DNA from: Trileptium ribeirensis
Taxonomy: Eukaryota > Nematoda > Enoplea > Enoplida > Thoracostomopsidae
Assembly: GCA_030248225.1 (NCBI GenBank)
Contig: JASANE010019462.1
Coordinates: 18,225 to 82,224, forward strand
Length of the DNA stretch: 64,000 nucleotides
Direction: 5' to 3'
The notes under the pieces were generated by a model. It had not been told where the DNA came from. It was given only the letters and a program-made list of their open reading frames with translations, and did no database searches. Shown in pieces: positions 24,640 to 36,725 of the stretch. How positions within the stretch are numbered: the stretch's first letter is position 1; the number at the start of each line of letters is the position of its first letter. Both the position numbers and the translations under genes were made by a program.

Positions 24640-27600
24640 CGCAATCTGACCGATAATTGAGACTTGGTTAGTTGAGTTTTCTGCGATAATGCGTCAGGAT
24701 TTCTTTTTGACCAATGTAATATGTGCTGAAATCCGTTTGTTGCTAACTGTTGGTTAATTAATACGCTAATGACTGGTGGCGTTGTTACATCGAAATATTA
24801 CCTTTACAGTTCAATAATTTAGAATTTTGAACGATACTGAACCTTGTTTGTATTCATTGTCGTGTTGTTTAGCTTCAACAAGTGTAAATAAATGCGTCGC
24901 ATAAATAACAAAATGAACACAAAAGTAATAAAAAAAGTTGAATACTCCCCCGTCCAAGACCCGTTTTTGGCGATTTTATCCCCATTTCGCCAATTTCACT
25001 CTATTTTAAAAAAATTTTCACAATTTTACAGTGTAGGGGTGTAAGCCAAGGCCTCAGGAGAGGGAGAGGTAGCCCACCCTGAACCCCTGCTTCGGCATGA
25101 TGCACTATATAAATGGTTCATGTATGACGCGGTTATATCTGATGAGAGTCTCAAGCGCGATGGGGATCCTACCATCTCCTTTTTTGGAAAAACATGAAAA
25201 GTCAGCAAATATTTTCTACCATCCACCAGTTGTGTTTGGCTGGCTTTGTACTATACCGTGAACATCCAGAAATGTAGGTTTATTACATGCCAGAACTACC
25301 TGAATTGTTAGTCCAATGAATCGGGTATTTCCTGACAATTTTTAGTATCAGAAATGACAGTGAAGAGTGCGTTACCCTTTTGATGTTGTTGCCGAGTTAT
25401 CCTTAAAAACATGTGGCAATCGTATTTTGAGTGGCTGTCAGTAGCGCAGCACGCTACTCAACCGTGCGGACGAGTATACTCAAAAAGGGCATATTCAAAA
25501 ATGGCGCACTAAAAAGTGGTACGCTATGGACACTTTTGTGTAAAATGGCACAGGCAAGGGGCGGCTCTGCCCGTACCTCCCTTCGGTCGGCCTGACGACA
25601 GTTGCAGTAGTATTGTATATAAAGTATGCATCGTGCTATTGTTATTATTAAAACCGTTGAGTTTAGAAAAATTTCGGTACTGATGAATACTTGTCCAATA
25701 TTATAATATTACATTAAAAGGCTACGAAACAGCAAACTATAATGGCTATGATATATGTGCCGGGATCATATTACAACTTCCCGGCTCCAATTTCCATTGC
25801 ATTCTAGTAAATTGTGTTGGTTTTAAACACGTTTCAGTGCACAATGAATCTTTTGCTTCTTGGCTTTTACTGAGATGCTGTTTATTATTATTACTATTAG
25901 TACAATATGATTTCCATATTTCTCTGTTTATATAACTTTGTTATCCCATAATATATATAGCTCTCGTTTTGTTGTTCTTGTTCAGTTTATATTTAAGCTT
26001 TTAATGTTTGGTTTGACACTTTTATAGCAGCTTAAATATTTATAGTTTATACTTGACAGCGTAAAGTGACACGGTCGCCTTCGTAGTTTCTGCATTGCTA
26101 TCAAGGGGTTGGGATGGTAAGAGCGTCCGGTTACTCGGGAGCAAGGACCGGCAAGGTATTCATAAGTGGGAGATAGCACAACTGTAAATGGTGGGCCGTA
26201 AGGGAGAAATCCTTTTTTTGGCGAAAAGTGGGAGGTGGTGATGGGGAAGAGCCCAACCGTACCCGCTTTTGCGGTACACTGCTCGGTTGTACCCATACAA
26301 TTAGGCCCACAATTTTGAGAATGCCTTCTTCCATAACCCCAATTTTGAGCACGTGCCAACACCACTAAATGGTATCGAACATTATTATATAGAACTATTA
26401 CTATAATTTCTAGGGTGACTCGTCTTTCAGGGTTTCATTATTGTTGGCGACGCCGGCATTGACGGCTGGTAGTCCTTAATATTGAGCAAGATTTCAAAGG
26501 AAATATTGAAATAATTCTTGGAAAATGTTCTTGAAAGTGGGAAACGAAACATTAGTAAAATTTAAAAGGCACATTTTTTATATTTTTTATGTTTTCCAAA
26601 GTTCTCCGCCATTTAGATCGGGATTCGAAGATGATTGTGGAAATTGATAGCCGCAAACAAGACGTCAGTTATATATGTACTGTCAGAAGTAGTCCTAAAA
26701 AATTTCTAGAAGTTTATAATACTTGGTCATAATCATGTACTCTCCCTTACGAGATGATGTGATAGTTTTTCGCTTACTCTCGAAAGTATTGCAGGCCAAA
26801 CCCCATCAACGTTCTTTAGAAAAGCGGTTATCGGCTACCCCTTTCCCTCAAGGTTTCTAGGTTTCTAACAAAACTAACAGGTGTTTCTAACAAAACTAAC
26901 AGGTGTTTCTAACTAACTAATCACCAATAACCAGTGTGCTTATTGCATTCCCTCTCATGGGTTTTAGGGTCGACGAATCGGATTTCCAAAATGTAGTGCA
27001 TTTGATTAGTTATCTATTGCATGCAATGCTCCAAGAATGGTCTACTTTATATGTGTCGATAGGACGAGACGGGTTACTCCCAAGGGTCGGACGCCCCAAG
27101 CCATATTTACCCATCCAATGAAGGCTTCGCACCCACCCCCTCGCCCAAAGTGCACGGAAGTAAAATATTACCAAAAATTGTGGTAAAAATGGCAAGTCGT
27201 CGGAGTGTATACCCCCTGGGACCTCACCAGGCGAAGACCTTCCCCGCCGACAATCTACCCCCACAAGCCGATGGACCTTCCAGAGATATGGTCTGTAAGT
27301 AGAAAATATGTCGCGCCTTTTTCTGAATTTTTCAGTTGTCTTGTGATCAATGAGCCCGGTGGTCAGAATATAGTTTGTCTTCAGTTGCTTGGTTACGTAT
27401 TGCGTGTAGGTAATTAAAAATGTTCTAATACGTAATGTAAATTAAAATATACCAGTTTCTCGATGCGCTAAATACGCGGTTTTATCGTCTAGATTCTATT
27501 GTGACTGTACCATGCCTTTTCAGGGGATTACAAGGAATTTGAGTTTAAGGTCGACCATCGGCAAAACCGATTTGCCGAAAAAAATTCGTATGTCCTTGTT

Positions 27601-28570
27601 TTCTGCGTTATATCAGATAAGCTATTACAGGTTTTGTGACAAGCCGATATGTGCTGTTCCTCAACCTCTATCATTTCAGCATTATAAGGCTTAAAGGGTT
27701 CCAGAGGTTTTAGGGTGGCATATAGATCAGACGCAAAACCTGCTACGGGTGATTACATATAATGAAAGATTATCGATGAAACCACACCAGCGCCGTTTCA
27801 CCCTTGTTACATGATACTAGCTATGGTACGTCGGTTAACAAGCCTACGCTTGAAATATTAATTGCTTTTGAATTTGACTTATTTTCTGCTCAAGCTTGTG
27901 TTACATTAGCTCAATAGAAATCAATATATGATTCAATTTCTAGGAATCTAAATATATATAAATCTAAAATTATATATTTCGTCTAATTTATTTATTTAAC
28001 GAGCATTCAGTTAAAATCAAGGAATTAGAAATGTTAGTATATTTAATATAATTTATTTAATTTTTACATTTATATGATGCACATCTACATAAATAAATCA
28101 ACAAATCTATAGAATCCCAACTACAGTTGGTGCTTTAGTGCCCTATATTCGCGAATGTACAGCGTTTTTATGTCAAGCCCATGTGTTTATGGAGTTGATG
28201 GACAACACCTAATTGCATTTCGTAACAAATATATAGTAGTCCCAGTTGTCCTTTTTTACAATTTTTGCCTATGTCCGAGATAAATGTGTGATGACAACGG
28301 TGCAGAAAGGAAATATTATTCATTTTCAATCATGAGGTTTTAATATGTTGCAAAAATATTACATAGCTTGGTGTTAGTGTCATTGAATTCAGAGTGTTAA
28401 TGAAGACTCTTTACTTTTCATGTGGTCAAATTTGGGACTGTCAGTTTGTGGATTTTTTCTTGTGGCATCCATAATTCAAACTTATAACGCCCGGTCGTCT
28501 CGCGCGATATTTCAAACGAAAGCTTGAAATTTCTAATCGTGTCCTTTATTTATGCATTCAAAATACATTC
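24640..28570. other. non-coding stretch with GC-rich islands
   Basis: GC-rich repeat-like islands sit near 25020-25200, 26120-26360 and 27040-27300, each with CCCC/GGGG words and AAAAATTG words in an AT-rich background. A 22-bp tandem (GTTTCTAACAAAACTAACAG) is repeated about 2.7 times at 26861-26920. No exon is recognised. Confidence 0.45.
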
Positions 28571-28787
28571 TGTGAAATTTAAAAGAAATTTCTTGGAATT
28601 TTACACCACCAAATATTCTTTTAAAATTCAAAGAAATATTCCTTGAAATTTCAAAGAATTATCTTTGAAATTTCAAAGATATGTAATTCTTAAAAAATAA
28701 TTCTTTGAATTTTAAGGAATGTTTGTTTGAATTTTAAAAGAATATCTGGTGGTTCAAAATTCAAACAAATTTCTTTTAAATTTCACA
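28571..28787. mobile_element. 217-bp near-complete palindrome (hairpin MITE-like)
   Basis: The left half begins GTGAAATTTAAAAGAAATTT and passes through ACCACCAAATATTCTTTTAA. The right half is its imperfect reverse complement, through AGAATATCTGGTGGTTCAAA to AAATTTCTTTTAAATTTCAC. The centre is about 28680 with almost no loop. It could fold into one long hairpin of about 105 bp per arm. There is no coding capacity, and no clear target-site duplication was identified. Confidence 0.8.
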
Positions 28788-28789
28788 GA

Positions 28790-31700
28790 AACCTATTTTC
28801 ATTGTGGATAAAACGGATTCTCGACCTTCTTAAAAGTGGGCCGAAGAGGGCCTGGTCGGGTCAAAATGGGTTCCGACAAAATAAGTTTTGGCTGCATTTC
28901 AATAATTCGCCACCCAGCTTCATTGTGCAGAACAATTAAGGCTCTATAAAACTCTATTTAAAACTTTTGAATAAGATTACTAAGGAGTTCAGGATTGGGG
29001 CCGAAAGAAAGCGGTTTTAAAATGTGCCCAGAAAGTCGGAATGCACGAAATTGACCACATCTCCATAACGATTGAAAATATATTGGTTTTCTTTTGCAGC
29101 GAGAGAAGCTTAATGCAAATACATGTGATATATGTACGTTATTAAGGCGGTAGCTTATCATGTAGGATTAGGTAAAATGGGCTTTTAAATGACCCGGCGA
29201 CACCCGAAATACTCGAAAATGGCCATGCCCTTATAACCAATATTAAAGCATATTCGCTAGCGCACCGTCCTACCTGAGATTGGGGGTCCAGCTGTACGAG
29301 CTACGAGTTTAGTTACGCAAAATTTTCCACCAGCCAGGACAAATGACTGTCAGGGTGGATAGAACATATGTGTCCGTGAACGGTGGGGGTTATTACCTGA
29401 GGGTCGGCTCCCCAAGCAACCTTTACACACCAAGTGCGTGGAAGGCGCGCCGTAAATGTTGGCAAAATTTGGGAAAATGTGGTAACAAGTTTGTGGCACA
29501 AAATGTCCTCATAATGTAGTAAACTCGAAACGTGAGCAAAAATGCAGTTTCTAATGATTCTTTCCTCTACCCTCATCTTCTCGGACGCATCTAAAATAGT
29601 GTTTTTACTCCAGATAGATTTGTTTCAAAACTCAATATCAAAATTAGCTTCCACATATATATAAAACGACTATATATACTATTCAGTTGAACTGATACAA
29701 ATCAAAAGGTAATATTCACCAACTTTAACAATCTATTTGAGTGAAAAATATTGCTTTAATTTATTCGATCTTTACTTTGATAGAAAATTTGCGCCGTTTT
29801 CAAACATGGAACCAGACCTGCTTTGCGGTTTTCGGGAAAAGTTACACAAGTTTCAAGATCACGAAAAATATTGAAAAATTGCATATTTAGTCGTTGCAAG
29901 CATGAATTTCTTTTCTATGTAGCACATGCTTTATAAATATACTGCTAATGTTGATTATGTATGAGCTATTAAAACAAATGGTATGCTCGCGCTTACTATA
30001 AATTAACACAAATCGGCAAAAATTGGGGCAAGTTTTAACAAGAATACGGCAAAATTAGCAAAATACGGAAAAATTGAAGAAATTTTTGAGAACAATTAAG
30101 TCCAATTGTATAAAAACTGGGGTCCATCCCAGTGTATCCCGTCTGCGTGAAATCTGGGGGCTCCGAACCCCTCCCCCGACTGGTGCTCCACTGAACATAT
30201 GAGTCTGTTTGGGCGCATTTGAATAGCGAGAAAAGCACTATGCAGCTGCTTATGCGGTTTGTTAGAATATTCTCAGAATTCAAAAATCTGGCCTCGACAA
30301 GTCCCTAATGGTATTAAGGTTTTAATTTTTGTCATTTTTGTTTGATTTTTAAATAGTAAAAAGTAAAACCCAGTTATGACACTGGGTGGGAGCTCGTGGC
30401 GCGTCTAAATATAAAATAGATATGTAGCTATATATTTTTTATATAATGTTAATCGTGTTGCAAAAATGCCAGCTGAGAAAATATGTCCCTTACCGATTGT
30501 ACATTGGAATCATTAACTATTTAGTATTTTCCTGTATATAATATACAATCATATAAATATAAAACTGTCTCATTCAAACAAAAATTAATTGTATTCTTCT
30601 ATATTAACTATTTAATCATATATGCTCATTGGGGGGGGGCTAAGGGTTACCTCCCTAAGGCGCTGGACCCCCTGAGATCCTCATTGCAAATAATGCAGGC
30701 ATTGCGCATTCATAGGGGATGCCGCTTAAAATTATTGTCTACTCAGTTCTTAAACCCGATGAGGAAAATTTGTTACATCACTGCTAGTTAGAATTATCTG
30801 TAACGGAAATGAAACCGAGCGGTATGAAATTTTTTCTGACCGCTCCAGTTTAGATTCGCCTAGTATTTGCAACTACCGTAGGTGGTACGGCCTTATAACA
30901 TTTAATTAAGATCGCATTGTCAGCTAGATTTCCTAAAAGGTAGCTTGATCCTTCCTGAGGTTCTGCAGCCCCTGCCCTCCGCCTTTCCTGCGCGCGGAAA
31001 ATATAGGAAAAATAGACAAAAATTGAGGGAATGGGCCAATATTCGGAAAAATTGGTAAAAATCGTGTGAAAATTGAAAAAAAAATCGGGGAAAATTGGCA
31101 AAAACGGGAAAAAGTCCAACAATTAAGAAAATTTCAAGTCTAAAAAAATTTCGAAAATTTTTCTCCCTTGGCGACCTCCCCCCTGGTCGACCGAGCGACC
31201 CCTCCCTTGACGAACCCTTCCCGTCGCCGACCAATTGATCTCCTTGGGTCTTCGGACCGCTTACATGAATTTATACACACAACCGAACTCAGAAATTTTA
31301 CTGAAGCCTTCGAACTAAGAACATTGCCATAAATATACCCTGTTGTGTTTGCTGTAATACTGGGTATTTCATGGTGTTAGGCATATAACGTTGTGGTTAA
31401 TTACGCATTGTTCGGTACGTTTTAGTTGTGCAACAGTAGTTGGGATTAGGTCAGTTGCTTATAATGTTACACTTAACGCAGTATAGCTCGGAAAAGCGTG
31501 ACGTGCGGTGTCATAGATTTTAAGGTCTTGAACTATTTGCGAAAGAACAACACAGGCATGCTCGCCTAGACCTTTTGGCGTCATACAAGTCAAAACTTGT
31601 CTTGAAAGAAGTTGCGTAAAAGGTGCGCCTCCATTCAAAAACACTGTATCGGCCACTAAATAATAGGCAATAGACTGAATGTCGGCTGCTTCGCAGCGCG

Positions 31701-32320
31701 TGGCTTATTAGCACGTAAATAATCGACCATGTTATCTGTCCGCTGCTGAGGATCATGCCCACTTTTGCGTTATTGATAAGCACCGTGGTGCTCCTTGAAA
31801 ACGAACTGATACGAATCGCATCGAGTCAGTCCGCTATTCAGGTCTCTTGCGCTGTTTTATATATTACTTTTAATACACCATATTTTGTCAGGGCGAGCAT
31901 TGTAAACACTCTAAATAAATTTATCATTCTGTAATGGAATCCGTAGCACTACAATGCTACAACTACATATATGCACATACCTAAACTTCGCTCTGCGCTG
32001 CGAATTTAACCTATGGTTCCTATCAAACTGCTTGTTTTACACAAACTATCAGTTTCTAGGAACAGTTCAACTTTGATGCGTCTATATATAGGTAATAAAT
32101 GTTTGTAGTACACACATATATCCTTTACACACATACTACGCACACAAATTATACATGCATACGTACATAAATTTATAGAATAGAAAGTGGTAAGGGGTAC
32201 TATTCCTGGAAACTGATGCTGTTTCACGCTACGATAGAGTGCCCTGGGCCAATATTTATAAGCTTAAATGCGTATATAGATGTATGTTTTAACTGGATTT
32301 TGGGTAAAATTAAACGTGGC
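28790..32320. other. non-coding stretch with GC-rich islands
   Basis: Islands near 29290-29580, 30000-30290 and 30920-31260 share GC-rich blocks next to runs of GGAAAAATTGGTAAAAAT-type words. A 10-base G run lies near 30631. The open frames inside the islands are low-complexity Phe-rich readings of the AAAAATTG words on the minus strand, so I reject them as genes. Confidence 0.45.
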
Positions 32321-32321
32321 A

Positions 32322-32920
32322 TTCTCAGCTGCAGCTATTGTTTTACAGTTTAATATTATTTTAAAATAGATTTTTGAGTATGACAGTAACAATATTTGAC
32401 GATTATCAGGCAATGTTTTGGAACATTTCAGGCTTTACAGGGTTCAGTTTGACTATGACTTCATTGATCTTGTTCTCAGCTGCAGCTATTGTTTTACAGT
32501 TTAATATTATTTTAAAATACATTTTTCAGTATGACAGTAATATTTGACGATTATCAGGCAATGTTTTAGAACATTTCAGGCTTTACAGGGTTCAGTTTGA
32601 CTACGACTTCATTGCTCTTGTTCTCATCTGCAGCTATTGATTTATAGTTTAATATTATTTTAAAATACATTTTTCAGTATGACAATAACAATATTTGACG
32701 ATTACCAGGCAATGTTTTGGAACATTTCAAGCTTTATAGGGTTCAGTTTGACCATGACTTCATTGATCTTGTTCTCAGCTGCAGCTATTGTTTTACAGTT
32801 TAATATCATTTTAAAATACATTTTTCAGTATGACAGTAATATTTGACGATTATCAGGCAATGTTTTGGAACATTTCAAGCTTTATAGGGTTCAGTTTGAC
32901 CATGACTTCATTGCTCTTGT
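32322..32920. repeat. 150-bp tandem repeat, 4 copies
   Basis: Units start at 32322, 32473, 32621 and 32772, with lengths of 148-151 bp. Each begins TTCTCAGCTGCAGCTATTGT, contains TTTAATATTATTTTAAAATA, CAGTATGACAGTAA and GATTATCAGGCAATGTTTTG, and ends near CATGACTTCATTGATCTTG. Copies are highly similar, with a few substitutions and a 3-bp indel (GTAACAATATT or GTAATATT). Every unit carries a CAGCTGCAGCT-type palindrome at its start. No reading frame is maintained. Confidence 0.96.
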
Positions 32921-33004
32921 TTTGTTTTGCTATTCGAACAGGAGAGTTTATGTTCTAGTAAATATTTACTTTATATGACACATTTATATATATATATAAT
33001 ACGT

Positions 33005-33240
33005 GCCAAAAGGGGGTAGGGTCGGGGTTGTGTACCTGAGCCCCGAATTCCTCTCTCCCCCGCTTCAAATTCGCGGAGAAGATTTTAGCAATTTACGTAT
33101 TTGCAAAATTATGAGAAAAATTATGGAACCTGAATAAATTAGGGTAAAAATTGCGGTGAACGGGGAAAATATTTTTTGCTTACTCTCTCCCTGGCCTACC
33201 ATCGATCTCCTTAAATCGGTGAACTTTGGTGAACCTATTT
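33005..33240. repeat. GC-rich dispersed repeat-like island
   Basis: The segment starts with AAAGGGGGTAGGGTCGGGGT, has CCTGAGCCCCG, then AAAATTATGAGAAAAATTAT-type sequence, and closes with TCGATCTCCTTAAATCGGTG. The close resembles TTGATCTCCTTGGGTCTTCG at the end of the island near 31245. It is probably a copy of the same dispersed family. Confidence 0.35.
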
Positions 33241-34600
33241 TTTATACGTATGTGTATATTTATATGTATACATATATTTTCAAAAACATTCTTCCATTTG
33301 CATTATCATTATCGGGATAATGAAGATTACAGCCGGAAAAATACTCGTGCGCAGAGTCATGACAATACTTATTCGATGCTCTGCTAGAGCTGCATGACAT
33401 GGAATTTTATAGCCCGACGCTTCCGTAACGCGAACCCAGTCGTTTTATTTCTGGAACATGCGAATAATTCATTTCCCACTAGTAATGAAATATAGTATTC
33501 ACGGCTGTTGAAAGCCTCTCCTAACTCAGCTCCGCTACAGCTCAGTATCGTAATTAATGATATTTATCTAATTTTCATATTCTTTCTGGAATTTTTTAAT
33601 AAGCCATTTATAAAGCGCCCCTTTCGGTGATAGCGTTGCAAAAGCACAGGAAACAATATGACAATCAATAACAATACGATAATATATTTGCTATTAAACT
33701 AGCAGTATTGATGGGGTTTATATATTAGTGCAATGAATACAGTGGCGCAACACGCGAGCCAAAAAATGGACTAAGGTGTTACGGAAAAATCCTGGAGTCT
33801 GGCAGAAACTGAGGGCGGCTACTCGACCTCCACCCTATCGTTGCTGCACTCCTGAATGAATATAATAAAAAATGGATAATTTCTCTAACATATGGGTAAT
33901 TTTTTACTTTTAAATTTTGCACAACAAGTCCCAAACGTGGCATAATCTCATTGTATCGCTATTCACTAGCAACGGTTTTAGCAAAACAAAAACAAACGTT
34001 CTTTCAACCGTGTTTCACCGTTTATGGCCAGTTGGTTTCGTTCTCACTCCGTTTTGCTAAAACGCACTCCCGCAATATTTTTAGTACTCCTGTAATATTG
34101 TTCATGGAATATGTTTAACTTTTACAAACATAATGTTTTATATTATAACAATGACAGTTCAAAATTATTATTTAGTACGACAATATATAATACTCTTGTG
34201 TAGAACTCTTGTGTATACGTAATGTTTAGGCAGAATTTTGTTATAAATTATACTTGCACTATAATTTTAAGGAAGTGTTTCGTTTCAGCTGACTAGAATA
34301 TATAGTTTGAGGAAGTTTAGCTTTAATGACAACAACAACGAGAACTAATGGTTTTTATAGTGGAGCTGTAAACGTTTACGTCATATCTTAATTCTTGTCT
34401 TGTGAAATATAATTTGGTAGTGGTAGTAGATATATTGACATTCCTATAATGAAATTGTAATACGTCGTTCATTGTATATTGATTTAATTTTGCTCTTCAC
34501 CTTTTTATGACAAGTTTAGCTGCCGGAAAGTAGTTCTCAGTTGAAAGTTGATACTAATTTTTTTTAAACAACAAGTTTATTGGCAAGAAGATTATATTAC
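33241..34600. other. AT-rich non-coding stretch
   Basis: At 33972-34066 TTTTAGCAAAAC and GTTTTGCTAAAA face each other about 75 bp apart, which could be a very small inverted-repeat element. Nothing coding is supported. Confidence 0.4.
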
Positions 34601-34689
34601 ACACCAAGAATACAGACAAAACAATGCACGATAGAGAGAAAAAGATCTTCAAGACAATAAAAAAGAGACAAGAAAGGGGTAAACCGCTT

Positions 34690-35010
34690 ACATCTGTCTA
34701 CAGGTTTCGGTCGTAGCTCAAAAAGTTTCCTAAATCAATCATGTTTAGCTGATTAGAAAATAATTTAGCATTGCTTGCATTTATACATGGTTTGCCATTG
34801 ATGCTGTCAGGCAAACTATTCCAAACATTGATATTCCTATGAGAAAAACTGTGAGATAGTATGTTACGCTTGAATTTCGGCTTACGTAGCTTTTTGAAGT
34901 TTCCGCGAGTTTGGGATGAATTTGCGAATACAAAAAAATAGTTAGCAGAGATATCAATTTCGTCATTGCATATTTTAAAGATCATGGAAAGATCATGGAA
35001 ATATTCCTGT
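34690..35010 (-). pseudogene. 3' end of a LINE (non-LTR) reverse transcriptase ORF, 5'-truncated
   Basis: The minus-strand frame (34985 to 34698) encodes a 95-residue tail that reads like the extreme C terminus of non-LTR retrotransposon polymerases of the CR1/Jockey/RTE-like type. It has MIFKICNDEIDI, FANSSQTRGNFKKL, then SHSFSHRNINVWNSLPDSI, then a Phe/Leu-rich end. The usual consensus is TRG..K..K and FFS.RV...WN.LP..V, so the two hallmark blocks are in the right order and spacing. Upstream on the same strand the catalytic fingers and palm (YADD box) are not found, so the copy is 5'-truncated, as LINE copies usually are. There is no known role for the host. The exact clade cannot be set from this tail. 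Confidence 0.7.
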
Positions 35011-35909
35011 CTTTACTAGTATTAAGTTTTTATTTCAACAGATATGTCACATCCTGGAACGGCACAGTATAGTTTTTTGCTCTTAGATTCACATCATATG
35101 TCCATTGCCGCCGTTGGAGGTTAACCTGACGACGTCTTAGTCTAAAAATTGCATCAGATATATTGTACTTCTTTATATACTGTAGTTTTGGCGTCATGAC
35201 ACTCAACTTACTATGATCTGCAAAAATATGCTGGCTGCCTAGAACTGACAAAAAGTAAAATAAACATTGTAATGAAAATTGAAAAGAACGTCGCATCCAG
35301 GACAAAACGAAACTTGCCAATATTTAAAACTAAAAGGAAAATTAAAAATAGTCGCATTATTGTAAGGGTTTGAAGTCACTGAAATAACGAACGGTTTAAT
35401 TATTCGAACACTGAAACTACGACAGGACGCTATAGACAATGTTATATTAGTGCGCGTATATATTTATAAATGTATGTGCAGTGCATGTCTTTTTATTATA
35501 ATATAATAAAATTGAATTGGTAGGGCCACGTACGTCACTGGAAAATGTTTTCTAGAGAAGCACTTGCGCAATAGTCGACCCCATATAATAATTTCACGTT
35601 ACGTCAGTGGAAAAAATTCGTTTTGCAAGATGTCTGGTTCATTTCAGTGGCGATATTTAGTGACGCAAATGCAAGTTTAAGCCAAATATGGGAGGATGCT
35701 GAATTCCAAATGGTCACACATATTTGGCGTCCACAGGCTTAACCAAATACAATGGTTACATTTTATATTTTATATTCTTACACAATCTATGTACATCTTT
35801 ACATGTTAACATGTTGCGGAATGTGTGGTAATGCTTGATATGCAGACGTTGATGTATTTATTATGGTATAGTAATGCTAAGGCTATCTTCTCATGTTTTG
35901 TTTTGGCAG

Positions 35910-36134
35910 AAAATGTCTGAACGTCGGTGGCTCAGTGGAGTTCACCAGCACTCTCGCATCGCTAGCCGGTTGCCGCTTTTGCACGATGATTCGACGACAA
36001 CGTCCAAGAGTAAATATTGGACCCATCATATCAAAAATTAATAAGAACCTCGATACGCACTTGAGTTCATATCTGAGTGATAATGTATATACCATTGCTG
36101 AGGAATTATTAAGATTCACATGCACTGTGTACAG
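35910..36134 (+). CDS. possible isolated exon of about 225 bp, unrecognised
   Basis: An acceptor-like TTGTTTTGGCAG ends at 35909 and a donor-like ACAG|GTAGAA follows 36134. One frame is fully open between them and encodes KCLNVGGSVEFTSTLASLAG at the start and YLSDNVYTIAEELLRFTCTV near the end. It then hits a stop just past the donor, as expected when reading into an intron. No domain is recognised. Its end phase (2) does not match the phase-0 start of the exon at 41027, so it is not simply the exon before that one. It could also be chance. Confidence 0.25.
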
Positions 36135-36479
36135 GTAGAAAAAATCCTATAACAAAGTCTATCATAAGCAAGGTAACAATGCTACTATGTAACATGTAAA
36201 ATACATATGTTTATTCATGTAAATTTTTTAAAGAAAGTTTGAAAATTTAAGATAATGTTCACTACATGTTTCGAAATACGTTTTAATGCTAATACCACTG
36301 TCAAACAAGTTTTTCTGAAGTCTAACCGTTATAATAGCAACAAAAACATATGCCGACTGCCAAGATAATAGTGTTGCTTAGGGCTTTGTTCTATGTAGGA
36401 ACATATCAATACACGAACTGGCATTTCTTCGGCATTATTAATATATGTAATAGTATATTTAGTCTATTCAGAGTAGTGT

Positions 36480-36725
36480 TGCCCAACGGCCGTGAAAGCC
36501 GTCAGCGGGTTGGCCGAAAATTGCCGTGCCGTCGCGCAGCAGATGGGCATTCGGTTGGCTGTCGAGCTACCGTCCAGCCGGCCGCTGAGCTGTCGGAAAA
36601 ATGGAGGGGGTCGATCGTTTACATTCATTTCATTATAACTCTTCCACTAGTTTTCACATCTGTCAGCATAAAGTAGGGGGGCGCCCCCTCCCACTGGTTT
36701 TGCGACGTCCCTGGATGGATATGCA
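36480..36725. repeat. GC-rich patch followed by dispersed repeat family C copy
   Basis: 36482-36600 is strongly GC-rich (GCCGTCAGCGGGTTGGCCG and similar). It runs into GTCGATCGTTTACATTCATT, TCTGTCAGCATAAAGTAGGG and GGGCGCCCCCTCCC, the word order seen at 20970-21140 and 22505-22670. I take it as a copy of that family with extra GC-rich sequence inside or next to it. Confidence 0.5.

Noticed and set aside
30850..31234. Two overlapping minus-strand frames of 90 and 104 codons, Phe- and Pro-rich
   Set aside because: They are low-complexity readings of repeated AAAATTGG words in a GC-rich island, not a protein family.
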